Part shown: positions 39,533 to 47,282 of the stretch, piece after piece
Position numbering within the stretch: position 1 is the stretch's first letter
Layout of the letters: the number at the start of each line of letters is the position of its first letter
From: Alphaproteobacteria bacterium
GTDB taxonomy: Bacteria; Pseudomonadota; Alphaproteobacteria; JANQMY01
Length of the DNA: 64,000 bases
Reading direction: 5' to 3'
Assembly (NCBI GenBank): GCA_028289425.1
Contig: JANQPL010000004.1
Coordinates: forward strand, 372,001-436,000
Notes under the pieces: model-generated
What the model was told of the DNA's origin: nothing
The model's input: only the letters and a program-made list of their open reading frames with translations
Database searches by the model: none
Position numbers and translations under genes: made by a program

Positions 39533-40924
39533 ATGGCGGGCAACCCAAACCATAATCCCTCTTCAGGCGCAGCGCCCCAAATGACCTGGCGGGAATCCGT
39601 CGAGATCTACATGAACTGGCCGGTCATCGTCATGCTGGTGCTCGGCTTTTCCGCCGGCCTGCCGATCCTGCTGATTTTTTCGACGCTGTCTTTCTGGCTG
39701 CGGGAATTGGAGGTCAGCAGAACCGAGATCGGGTTCCTTAGTTGGGTGCTGTTCATGTATTCCATCAAGGTGGTGTGGGCACCCTTTGTGGACCGAATCT
39801 CGCTGCCGGTGCTGACGCCGCTGCTGGGAAAACGCCGAAGTTGGATGCTGGTGGCTCAGGCCGGAATCATTTGCGGCTTGATCGCCATCTCGTCCACGAG
39901 CCCAGCCGAACAGATCGGCCTTGTAGCGGTCCTGGCGCTGACAACCGCCTTCTTCTCCGCAACCCAGGACATTGTTATCGACGCCTACCGCATTGAAGCG
40001 GCCGAGAAGGAACTTCAAGCGGCCATGGCGGCGACGTATCAACTAGGATACCGCATCGCTCTGATCGTTGCGGGGGCCGGTGCTCTGTACACGGCGGAAT
40101 ATTTCTCCTGGCCCGCAGCCTATGTGGCGATGGCTTTGTGCATGGGCGTCGGCGTGGCGATGGCACTGATCATCAAAGAGCCGGACCACACCATGTCGAA
40201 AGAAACGGCCGAGCGCGAAAAGGCGCTGGAAGCCGCCTTGTTCGGCAGCGGTGAAGGCCGCCTGAAGCGCCTGGCAGCGTGGTTTTCGGGCGCGGTCGTT
40301 AGCCCGATTGCCGACTTCTTCCAAAGAGCCGGCTTTATGCCCGCCCTCTTGATTCTGTTGCTGATCGGTCTTTACCGGGTGAGCGACATCACCATGGGGA
40401 TCATGGCAAACCCCTTCTATGTGGATATGGAATACACCAAGACGGAAATCGCCAACATCATCAAGATCTACGGTGTCATCATGACCATTGTGGGGGCCTT
40501 GGCCGGCGGCATTCTGGTGGCGCGCTATGGGATCATGCGGCCACTTTTGTTCGGTGCCATCTTGGCCGCAGCCGCCAATCTTGTGTTTGCCTATCTCGCG
40601 CTTGTTGTGCCGGGCATGGAAAGCAACACAAACAAATTGTGGCACCTCACATTGACCATCTGCGCCGACAATTTCAGCGGCGGCCTATCTGGTGCCGCAC
40701 TGATTGCCTATATGTCCAGCCTGACGAATTCCGCCTATACCGCCACCCAATACGCGCTCTTCTCATCCCTCTATTTGTTGCCGGGCAAGTTCATCGGCGG
40801 CTTTTCCGGGCTCTATGTGGACACGTTCGGCTATGTCAGCTTCTTCACCGGCGCCGCGATTTTGGGCATTCCGGCGATCTTGCTTACGATTGTGTTAATG
40901 CGGCGCGCGATCGAAGAAGAATAG
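39533..40924 (+). CDS. AmpG-like MFS permease
   Basis: A polytopic inner-membrane protein of 463 residues with about 12-14 segments. LGFSAGLPILLIFSTLSFWL and VLFMYSIKVVWAPFVDRISL are typical of the AmpG / acetyl-CoA transporter branch, whose best known members import anhydromuropeptides for cell-wall recycling. FFSATQDIVIDAYRIE is the second family motif. The ATG at 39533 has AGGAAG 9 nt upstream; an earlier in-frame start at 39458 adds an unlikely N-terminus. The muropeptide substrate is inferred. Confidence 0.85.
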   Translation: MAGNPNHNPSSGAAPQMTWRESVEIYMNWPVIVMLVLGFSAGLPILLIFSTLSFWLRELEVSRTEIGFLSWVLFMYSIKVVWAPFVDRISLPVLTPLLGKRRSWMLVAQAGIICGLIAISSTSPAEQIGLVAVLALTTAFFSATQDIVIDAYRIEAAEKELQAAMAATYQLGYRIALIVAGAGALYTAEYFSWPAAYVAMALCMGVGVAMALIIKEPDHTMSKETAEREKALEAALFGSGEGRLKRLAAWFSGAVVSPIADFFQRAGFMPALLILLLIGLYRVSDITMGIMANPFYVDMEYTKTEIANIIKIYGVIMTIVGALAGGILVARYGIMRPLLFGAILAAAANLVFAYLALVVPGMESNTNKLWHLTLTICADNFSGGLSGAALIAYMSSLTNSAYTATQYALFSSLYLLPGKFIGGFSGLYVDTFGYVSFFTGAAILGIPAILLTIVLMRRAIEEE

Positions 40925-41073
40925 CCGTGCCCGGCAGTGCCCGCGCCGGCACCGTCCGTCAGCAAGGCGGCTGCGCCTGCGAATAAATGATCCCATTGCG
41001 TTAACCGCTTATCCAGAAGACTGCAGTCTAATAGGCGTTGAACACGCCCAAATTCGACGTTTGGCACAGTCTT

Positions 41074-43329
41074 ATGGTTAAAGAAAAATCGGCCGCGCTC
41101 AGCATCGCCCTGATCGGCATCTTCATTCTTGCGCTGGCGGTGGTCGACCAAATCCTGCGCGACACCCCGCCGACCCAGGAAGGCCTCTTCCTGGCGGGCA
41201 TCATGGTCATGGGGGCGGGGCTCTTGTGCTACGCCTTCCTCGACCAGCGCGCCAAGCTGCGCAAGATGCGGGCACTCGGCGCGCGGCTGCGCCGCAGCGA
41301 AGCGCGCTTCCGCAGCTTGGTGACAAGCCAAGGGGACGTCATCGTCCGCTGTGACACCCAGGGCCAGCTTACGTTCGTCAACGACATTTTCTGCTCCACC
41401 TTCGGGCTGCAGGCCGATGCGGTGCTGGGCCGCCATTTCTATCCCAAAACCAAGGCGGACGAGTCCGACAGTGCCACCCATTCCTGGTGCTTTCTGCCTG
41501 AAGGCAGCGACCGTCTGCGGACGGATCAGTTCGTTCAAACCGTCAATGGTTGGCGCTGGTTCGCCTGGGAACGCTGCGCCATTCGCGACCGACTGGGGCA
41601 AATCATCGAGGTGCAGAGCATCGGCCGCGACATCACCCAGCGCAAGGAGCTTGAAGAACAGCTTGAGGAAGCGCGCATCGGGGCCGACAAGGCCAACCGC
41701 GCCAAAAGCCGGTTCCTGGCCACCATGAGCCATGAAATCCGTACACCGATGAATGGCATTCTGGGCATGGCGGGTCTGCTGCTTGAATCGAAACTGTCCC
41801 CCGACCAGCAAACCTATGCGTCGGCGATCCAGCAATCGGGCGAAGGTCTGCTCACGCTGATCAACGACATTCTAGACTATTCAAAGATCGAGTCCGGCAA
41901 GATCGGCCTGAACCCCATCGGCGTGGACATACGCTTCTTGGCCGAACGTATGGCCGAGCTGCTGGCGCCGCGGGCCTTCGACAAGGGCGTGGATTTTTCC
42001 GTCCATGTGGCCCCCAACGTGCCGCCTTTGGTGTTGGCCGATGAGGGCCGCCTGCGCCAAGTGCTTTTTAACCTGGTGGGCAATGCGCTGAAGTTCACCA
42101 CGGAAGGCGGTGTCTTCGTTCAGATCGACCGCGAAGTCACCATTCACGAAAGCAAGGTCGCCTTGCGGTTCTCGGTACGCGACACCGGGCCCGGCATTGC
42201 GCCGGACGATCAGGAGCGGTTGTTCGAGGAATTCGAACAAGGCGAACTTTCCCCCGAACAGGCCCAGGGCAGTACCGGCCTGGGGCTTGCCATTTCCAAA
42301 CGCATCATCGAAGCCATGGGCGGCAATATCGGCGTTGAAAGCACCCATGGCGAGGGCTCCACATTCTGGTTCGAGGTCATTCTGCCGTGCGTCAATGACG
42401 GCCGCAAAGGCGTCTCCAGCGATGCGCTCAAGGGCCACCATGCCCTTATCGTCGGCGCGCCGCGCATTACAACCGAAGGCCTTGAGCGTGACTTGCGTGC
42501 CCTTGGCGCCAAAGTCTCGTTCGTTCCCAAAGGCGACGACGTCATTGCCACCATGGACGCGTTGAACGAAGCGGGCGGCCGCTATTCCGCCATCATCTGC
42601 GATGGGGATGTGGCGCCGGCCATCGGCCGCAGCCTGTGCGACCATGCCGCCGAAATCGCGAAAGCCACCGACACGGTGACGCCGCGCCGGCTAATCCTGC
42701 TGCCGCTCGGCGACCAATCGAAACTGACCGCTGTCGAGGAATTCGGCTTTGACGGCTATCTGCTCAAGCCTGTCCGCCAGCGCTCGCTGCTCTTGCAGCT
42801 CCAGGGCAACGGGCCGGTAGACGGCACCCGCCTTAACCGGCCGGCGGCGGCAGAGCCCGGCGCCGACGGCGCTGCGGAAAACACCGTCCGCATTCTTGTC
42901 GCCGAGGACAATCAGGTAAACGCACTTCTGGCCAAAACGCTGCTCACCCGCGAGGGCCATGCGGTGGACATTGCCGAGAACGGCATCGAAGTTTTGGCGG
43001 CCGTCGAAAACCAAGCCTACGACCTGATCCTGATGGACCTTCACATGCCCAAAATGGATGGGTTGGAGACCACGCGCAAACTGCGCGAGGGCGCTTATGG
43101 CCATATTCCCGTGGTTGCCCTCACGGCCAACGCCATGATGGACGATCAGGACCGGTGCAAAGACGCGGGCATGGACGATTACCTTTCCAAGCCCGTCGAC
43201 CCCGTGGCGCTGTCGGAAACTGTGCGGCGCTGGACCGAACAGGGCCGCGAGCCCGCGCCCGAGGCGCAAGACACGTCCGACCAGGACAGCGCGCCGCCCT
43301 TGAGCGCGGATGCCGACCAACGGGCCTGA
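41074..43329 (+). CDS. Hybrid sensor histidine kinase with pseudo-receiver and receiver
   Basis: A membrane-bound hybrid kinase of about 751 residues. Two membrane segments ([17 protein letters not shown] and [19 protein letters not shown]) are followed by a PAS domain (about 80-190), HisKA with [19 protein letters not shown], and HATPase_c ([30 protein letters not shown]). A first receiver-like domain lacks the N-terminal acidic pair (HALIVGAPR) but keeps KP. The final intact receiver has [23 protein letters not shown] and LSKPVD. No response regulator is adjacent. The start is ambiguous with a TTG at 41038. Confidence 0.9.
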   Translation: MVKEKSAALSIALIGIFILALAVVDQILRDTPPTQEGLFLAGIMVMGAGLLCYAFLDQRAKLRKMRALGARLRRSEARFRSLVTSQGDVIVRCDTQGQLTFVNDIFCSTFGLQADAVLGRHFYPKTKADESDSATHSWCFLPEGSDRLRTDQFVQTVNGWRWFAWERCAIRDRLGQIIEVQSIGRDITQRKELEEQLEEARIGADKANRAKSRFLATMSHEIRTPMNGILGMAGLLLESKLSPDQQTYASAIQQSGEGLLTLINDILDYSKIESGKIGLNPIGVDIRFLAERMAELLAPRAFDKGVDFSVHVAPNVPPLVLADEGRLRQVLFNLVGNALKFTTEGGVFVQIDREVTIHESKVALRFSVRDTGPGIAPDDQERLFEEFEQGELSPEQAQGSTGLGLAISKRIIEAMGGNIGVESTHGEGSTFWFEVILPCVNDGRKGVSSDALKGHHALIVGAPRITTEGLERDLRALGAKVSFVPKGDDVIATMDALNEAGGRYSAIICDGDVAPAIGRSLCDHAAEIAKATDTVTPRRLILLPLGDQSKLTAVEEFGFDGYLLKPVRQRSLLLQLQGNGPVDGTRLNRPAAAEPGADGAAENTVRILVAEDNQVNALLAKTLLTREGHAVDIAENGIEVLAAVENQAYDLILMDLHMPKMDGLETTRKLREGAYGHIPVVALTANAMMDDQDRCKDAGMDDYLSKPVDPVALSETVRRWTEQGREPAPEAQDTSDQDSAPPLSADADQRA

Positions 43330-43334
43330 GGCGC

Positions 43335-43607
43335 TCTAGAGCGCTTCATTGTCATATTGAATCGTTCTGACGGCGCGATTTTTTGCCAGGACAAGGAGGG
43401 CGCCGATGAGCGTAGTGGGGCTACGGTCGAGGCGGCCGACGCTGTCCTGGTAAAAAAGCGCCCGTCCCTGCGGGTTGCCCAGCGGTGAGCGTCCGCGTCG
43501 TTGTGGTCCTTACGAGATGCCCCACATCGCGTTTCGGACCACGCCTAGCGGAAACACTCACCGCTGGACAACAGAACTGTTTCAATATGACAATGAAACG
43601 CTCTAGA
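43335..43607. repeat. Multi-stem inverted-repeat element, 273 bp
   Basis: The outer arms at 43335-43361 and 43581-43607 pair over 27 bases with one mismatch (TCTAGAGCG.TTCATTGTCA...). They continue as GTTCTG/CAGAAC. Inside are two branches. Branch A is an imperfect stem from 43369 to 43465 containing CCAGGACA/TGTCCTGG, capped by CGTAG-tgggg-CTACG. Branch B is CCAGCGGTGAG (43479-43489) with CTCACCGCTGG (43557-43567), enclosing GTGGTCC/GGACCAC. It lies between convergent genes; its right end supplies the TAG stop of the next gene. There is no open frame of its own. Confidence 0.7.
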
Positions 43608-44328
43608 ACTTCAGCCGCCAGCCCATCATCACTTCGTGCTGTCGCTGACTTGACGTTAGCGAGTCGGTAAGTGCCAGCAACGATGCCGACGGCCTTAGGC
43701 TTGGGTCGGTGAATTTGATGTAGCGGTAGAACACCTGAAGCTCCGACATTTCGCCCGACAGAAGCGACAGACCCGCCGTGCCTTGGAACTTGATCACTGC
43801 CTTGGGATCGGTAATGACGATCAGCCTGTTGTGCCCTTCATCCGCGTAGGATTGGGTGAGCGCCAAGCTACCGCCCACAAAGGGCTGAAGCCGCGCCTTC
43901 TGATCGCCGAACACGGCGAGCACCGGCAACTGAGCCGTTTCGATGCCGTTGATCAGTCCCAGCTCTTCAAGCGATGCGATGTCCCGGCGAAAGATGGGAT
44001 CCGTATCTTCAGAGGTCAGACGAATGAACGGCGATTTACCCGTGCCCAGCGGCGCGGCGCCTCCCATCGCGCCATGGGCCAAGCCGCCCGTCACCGGGAT
44101 GGAATAGGACGTGGCCGCAACAGGCGCGGCGGCTTCCGGTGAGGCGCTTGTTGCCGGCTGGCGCGCGCCGCTCAGCGTATCCGCCACCAGCGCCCCGGCC
44201 GTCGGGCCATAGGCCGGCAGGGTCAGCAGCGCAACGAAGCAGGTAGACACGGCCGCCAGGCGCACCGGCTGGCTTGCCAACCTTTGGCGCAACCAAGCAT
44301 GCCCCGTCTGCCTCACTGTCCAGTCCAT
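43603..44328 (-). CDS. Putative outer-membrane beta-barrel protein
   Basis: I do not recognise a family. The 241-residue product has a hydrophobic segment LAAVSTCFVALLTLPAYG after a basic N-terminus, an Ala/Pro-rich linker, then about 130 residues rich in alternating polar/hydrophobic stretches (RLQPFVGGSLALTQSYA, ELQVFYRYIKFTDPSL). It ends HEVMMGWRLKF with a terminal Phe, the pattern of outer-membrane barrel proteins. FIRLTSEDTDPIFRRDIAS could be a periplasmic link. A GTG at 44394 is an alternative start. The stop codon lies in the right end of the inverted-repeat element. Confidence 0.6.
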   Translation of the reverse strand: MDWTVRQTGHAWLRQRLASQPVRLAAVSTCFVALLTLPAYGPTAGALVADTLSGARQPATSASPEAAAPVAATSYSIPVTGGLAHGAMGGAAPLGTGKSPFIRLTSEDTDPIFRRDIASLEELGLINGIETAQLPVLAVFGDQKARLQPFVGGSLALTQSYADEGHNRLIVITDPKAVIKFQGTAGLSLLSGEMSELQVFYRYIKFTDPSLRPSASLLALTDSLTSSQRQHEVMMGWRLKF

Positions 44329-44550
44329 ACGCCGCCCCAGCGTTCCCAGCGTTCCCGCGATGGTAGTGAGTGTGCGGGGGCGGCGTTTAAGCACCTGTTA
44401 AGGAGACAATTTGAACGATTTTCCTGGTTAACGGGCCGGTCACGGTGTTTCCGGGACCGCCAGGACGGCCGCCAAGAGATGGGTGCATGGGGTTCATCCA
44501 TTGTTTGAACACCCGGCCACCCACTCCCCCTCCCAACCACCTGTTTCGTC

Positions 44551-44597
44551 ATCCCAAGGAGCGGCCCAAAACCCACATTGGGCCGCGAGCTTGGGAT
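44551..44597. repeat. REP-like hairpin
   Basis: ATCCCAAG...GCGGCCCAA (44551-44569) pairs with TTGGGCCGC...CTTGGGAT (44578-44597) around a short loop, a 17-bp stem with a small interior mismatch. The layout GTCATCCC...GGGATCCAT is that of dispersed extragenic palindromes common in alphaproteobacterial genomes. Confidence 0.65.
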
Positions 44598-44684
44598 CCA
44601 TACACCGCAGCGCCAGTTGGGCGGGGGCCGGTGATTTGAACTTGAAAGACCGCCGTGCTCACAACAAGCGGCTGTGTTTATGGT

Positions 44685-44714
44685 TCCCAGATAGGCCCTG
44701 CGGGCCTTCTGGGA
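44685..44714. repeat. REP-like hairpin
   Basis: TCCCAGA-t-AGGCCC-tgc-GGGCCT-TCTGGGA forms a 13-bp stem with one bulged base. It is followed by CGACA, as in REP units. It belongs to the same repeat cluster. Confidence 0.65.
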
Positions 44715-44935
44715 CGACAAATAGAGTTTGCGGTACAGCGGGACCCCATTCATGCCCTCAGAAGATGGGTGCATGGGGTTCATGCAAGTTCTTGCGCTGG
44801 GGCCAGGCTTTAGATTGGGCGACGTGCAGGTACCAGGCGCGCCGGAACATCCAACGCAGCAAAAGCTTACCCTATTCACCTGTCAAAGAGCGTCCGCATT
44901 ATATTGGATAAACCTATTAACCAAAAGCACTTCTT

Positions 44936-45613
44936 TCAAACCCGCACGGTAAGCTCGAAGCCGCCGTCGAACGGCACCGTCATGGTGCGCAGATCGTTTT
45001 TGGGATCGTTGACGTATTCGAAATAGTCTTTGTACGCATCACCGAAGGATGAGGTGTTGTCGGTGGCGACGATGGCGCCGGTGCGCAAATGGGGCGCGAC
45101 CAGTTCCAGCGCCGGGCGCGCCACGTTCCAAATATCCACCAGAACAAAGTCGATGGGTCCATCGATCTCTTTGAGCGTTTCGCGCAAATCCCCTTCGCGT
45201 AGATCTATGTAATCGGCAAGCCCTGCTTCTTCGAAATTGGCGCGCGCCGCTTTCGCTTTTTCGGGCTCCATCTCCGTGGCCGTCACGGCGCCGGCCTGAG
45301 CGCCATTGTCCCGCAGGGCCGCCGCCAGATAGAGGGTCGAGACACCGAACGAGGTGCCGATTTCGACGACTCGCTGTGCCCGCAGCGCGCGGCACAACAG
45401 ATAGCAATATTCGGATTTGTCTTTTTCCAGGGCGACCATCTTGTCGGCAAAAAAGGCCAACGCCTCATCATCGAATTTGGTCATGTCGGTGAGGGAGCCT
45501 TCTTCCACGCGCTTTTGAAAATAGGCATTGGCCGCTTCTTCCTGAGCCGCGCTTTGGGCGTGAAGGCGGTCGAGCAGGGCTTCCAGTTTGGGATCTTGCA
45601 AGGGGCTGGGCAT
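44936..45613 (-). CDS. Class I SAM-dependent O-methyltransferase
   Basis: A 225-residue Rossmann methyltransferase. Motif I is VVEIGTSFGVSTLYLAAAL, then VTATEMEPEKAKAARANF, YIDLREGDLRETL and IDFVLVDIWNVARPALEL. The pattern fits the O-methyltransferase_3/Methyltransf_24 group; the acceptor is unknown. It is divergent from the AraC-type regulator gene with a short shared promoter region, so that regulator probably controls it. An ATG at 45628 is an equally possible start. Confidence 0.82.
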   Translation of the reverse strand: MPSPLQDPKLEALLDRLHAQSAAQEEAANAYFQKRVEEGSLTDMTKFDDEALAFFADKMVALEKDKSEYCYLLCRALRAQRVVEIGTSFGVSTLYLAAALRDNGAQAGAVTATEMEPEKAKAARANFEEAGLADYIDLREGDLRETLKEIDGPIDFVLVDIWNVARPALELVAPHLRTGAIVATDNTSSFGDAYKDYFEYVNDPKNDLRTMTVPFDGGFELTVRV

Positions 45614-45655
45614 GGTCGGATCTTCCATTGTTCGTGTGAGAACCGATCATGACCT

Positions 45656-45673
45656 GAATGAGAGTCGTCATTC
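45656..45673. promoter_or_regulatory. Putative operator in the methyltransferase/araC intergenic region
   Basis: GAATGA-gagtcg-TCATTC is an 18-bp perfect dyad. It lies between the divergent starts at 45613 and 45704. CATAAT at about 45688-45693 may serve as a -10 box for the regulator gene. The assignment to the adjacent AraC-type protein is inferred. Confidence 0.4.
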
Positions 45674-45703
45674 TTGCGATATTCGGTCATAATATATCGT
45701 GAA

Positions 45704-46540
45704 ATGGCCAAGCCCGACCCTTTAGACACGCCCAAGGATGTTGAAGTGAGCCCAGCGATCCGCGACCTGGAGCGGATCGACCGTCCGGTAGTGGGCTTTG
45801 CTCATGATTATCCAAGCGGCTATCGCATTCCCCGGCATCACCATGGTAAAGCACAATTGATTTACGCCTCGCGCGGGATCATGACCGTGACCACCCAGTC
45901 GGGCGCCTGGGTGGTGCCGCCCCAGCGCGCGGTTTGGGTGCCGGCGCGCGTCACCCATCAGATTGCCATGTCGGGCAACGTATCCATGCGCACGCTTTAC
46001 GTGGATGGGGCCGCCGTCGGGCGTATGCCCGACGCGTGTTGCGTGGTGACCGTGCCGGATTTAATGCGTGAACTGATCTTAGCCGTTGTGGGCTTCGTGC
46101 TGCCTTATCCGCGCGAGGGGCGCGAAGCCCGCTTGGTGCAAGTATTGCTGGATGAGCTGGCCACCATTCCCGTCGCGCCCTTGTTCGTGCACATGCCGCA
46201 AGACAGGCGCGCCCAAGAGATTGTGCGTGTGCTGAGGAAAGATGCCGCCGACCCCCGGTCGCTTACCGACTGGTCGCGCGACGTGGGGGCGAGCCCCCGG
46301 ACGCTGGCGCGCATCTTCGTCAAAGAAACGGGCCTTACCTTTGGCCGCTGGCGGCGGCAGTTGAGGCTGCTGGCGGCACTGGAGCAGCTTGCCGCCGGCG
46401 CGTCCGTCACCTCCGTGGCGCTGTCCCTGGGCTATGACAGCCCCAGCGCCTTCATCTCCGTGTTCAAAAAACATCTGGGCGCGACGCCCGCGCAGTATTT
46501 TGCGGCTACCGAGGCGCGTGCCGAGGGCGGCGGAAGCTGA
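45704..46540 (+). CDS. AraC-family transcriptional regulator with cupin domain
   Basis: A 278-residue regulator. The N-terminal cupin has RIPRHHHGKAQLIYASRGIM, with candidate ligand-binding histidines. The C-terminal AraC DNA-binding domain has RTLARIFVKETGLTFGRWRR and VALSLGYDSPSAFISVFKKH. The ATG at 45704 is preferred to an upstream TTG. It is divergent from the methyltransferase gene. Its last codons and stop lie inside a 32-bp sequence duplicated from the comM 3' end. Confidence 0.9.
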   Translation: MAKPDPLDTPKDVEVSPAIRDLERIDRPVVGFAHDYPSGYRIPRHHHGKAQLIYASRGIMTVTTQSGAWVVPPQRAVWVPARVTHQIAMSGNVSMRTLYVDGAAVGRMPDACCVVTVPDLMRELILAVVGFVLPYPREGREARLVQVLLDELATIPVAPLFVHMPQDRRAQEIVRVLRKDAADPRSLTDWSRDVGASPRTLARIFVKETGLTFGRWRRQLRLLAALEQLAAGASVTSVALSLGYDSPSAFISVFKKHLGATPAQYFAATEARAEGGGS

Positions 46541-46556
46541 GGGCCTCGGCGATGTG
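46525..46556. repeat. Direct repeat copy A: relic of the comM 3' end
   Basis: 32 nt identical at 31 positions to 47302-47333, where the sequence codes for the end of ComM. On the minus strand copy A still reads HIAEALSFRRPRHAPR and a TAG stop at 46506-46508. The single difference (GAG/GAA) is synonymous in that frame. The araC stop codon lies within it. Confidence 0.8.
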
Positions 46557-46566
46557 CCGTCGCTCC

Positions 46567-46791
46567 CTATTCTTTTGCAAATTCGCGGTCGAGCTTATCT
46601 AAGACCTTCAACCCCTTTTTGCGATCCCCTCGGCGCGCCCTGGCGCGAAATCTGGTTTCTGTGTCGAACTCAGACAACGCCTTGGTCGTGAACTCCTCAA
46701 ACAATTTGTTCATACTCACGCCGCGATGGGCCGCAAGCGCCTTAAGCCGCTCATGCTGGTCTTTTGCCAATCGGATCGTCAGTGTGCTCAT
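46567..46791 (-). CDS. Ribbon-helix-helix antitoxin
   Basis: A 74-residue protein beginning MSTLTIRLAKDQHERLKALA, then RGVSMNKLFEEFTTKAL: the beta strand and two helices of an Arc/MetJ-type DNA-binding fold. A basic, lysine-rich C-terminal tail probably binds the toxin. Its start overlaps the PIN toxin stop by 4 nt (ATGA), with the toxin gene first. It ends 26 bp from the convergent araC gene. Confidence 0.82.
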   Translation of the reverse strand: MSTLTIRLAKDQHERLKALAAHRGVSMNKLFEEFTTKALSEFDTETRFRARARRGDRKKGLKVLDKLDREFAKE

Positions 46792-47219
46792 GTTTCACTC
46801 CATTCCCTCAGGAATTCAACCGCGGTTTGAACCTTCAAATTCGGAAACGCGATTTCACCGTGGTCTACGTGTTTCTTAATTCCAGTAATGATTGCCGTCG
46901 CTCCGCCAGCGATTGCCAATACAATGAGGTGGTTGTCGCCTTCATCCGGTAGGTTCGGGCGCCACAAAAAGTAAATGGGCACCCACTCGCACACACTCAA
47001 CATGGCATCGAGCAGAGTCTCGCGTTCAACTGCCGAGATAGGTGCATTCGCGAACAGGTCCTTGCGCGCTAAGACATCCTCGTATTCACAAAACAGCGCA
47101 TTACCGATGACCGGGAGCACTTTTCTTTCCAAAGCCAGACGGAGTATTGACCGCGGTGCTCCGTGTTTCTTCATGATCGCAGAGACCAAGATATTCGTAT
47201 CAATCACTACGCGATCCAT
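46788..47219 (-). CDS. PIN-domain toxin (COG1569-like)
   Basis: A predicted ribonuclease toxin of 143 residues. It starts MDRVVIDTNILVSAIMKKHG, whose first Asp is the conserved PIN metal ligand. It continues with GNALFCEYEDVLARKDLF and NLPDEGDNHLIVLAIAGGA. At the usual TGDxxLL position it has ITGIKKHVDHGE, so the last conserved Asp is not in its normal place. The ATG follows the promoter palindrome by 2 nt without a ribosome binding site. It pairs with the downstream RHH gene. Confidence 0.85.
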   Translation of the reverse strand: MDRVVIDTNILVSAIMKKHGAPRSILRLALERKVLPVIGNALFCEYEDVLARKDLFANAPISAVERETLLDAMLSVCEWVPIYFLWRPNLPDEGDNHLIVLAIAGGATAIITGIKKHVDHGEIAFPNLKVQTAVEFLREWSET

Positions 47220-47221
47220 AC

Positions 47222-47254
47222 TCGTATGATAGCATATATGCTATCATACGACAA
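47222..47254 (-). promoter_or_regulatory. Palindromic promoter/operator of the toxin-antitoxin operon
   Basis: A perfect 30-bp palindrome, 47222-47251, with half-site TCGTATGATAGCATA. On the minus strand TTGTCG (47254-47249) and TATCAT (47231-47226) are 17 nt apart, a good sigma-70 arrangement. The ATG begins six bases after the -10 box. Transcription should therefore start at or next to the start codon, giving a leaderless mRNA. Binding of the RHH antitoxin to the palindrome is inferred. Confidence 0.75.
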
Positions 47255-47282
47255 GCTTGGCCCTTGGTATCCTCAGCGCTCC

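Larger units (their letters stand above)
44477..44783. repeat. REP-type repeat cluster with a 21-bp direct repeat
   Basis: The 600-bp gap 44329-44935 holds no convincing gene. AGATGGGTGCATGGGGTTCA plus T occurs exactly at 44477-44497 and 44763-44783. Between the copies are the word ACTCCCCCTCCCAACCAC (near 44523-44540, shared with the palindrome at 53.2 kb) and two strong hairpins listed separately. Reading frames of 140-190 codons across it consist of these repeats and are not believed. Confidence 0.6.

Noticed and set aside
44313-44911. Reading frames of 142 and 188 codons on both strands
   Set aside because: They run through direct repeats and REP hairpins, have no start signals and no protein-like composition.
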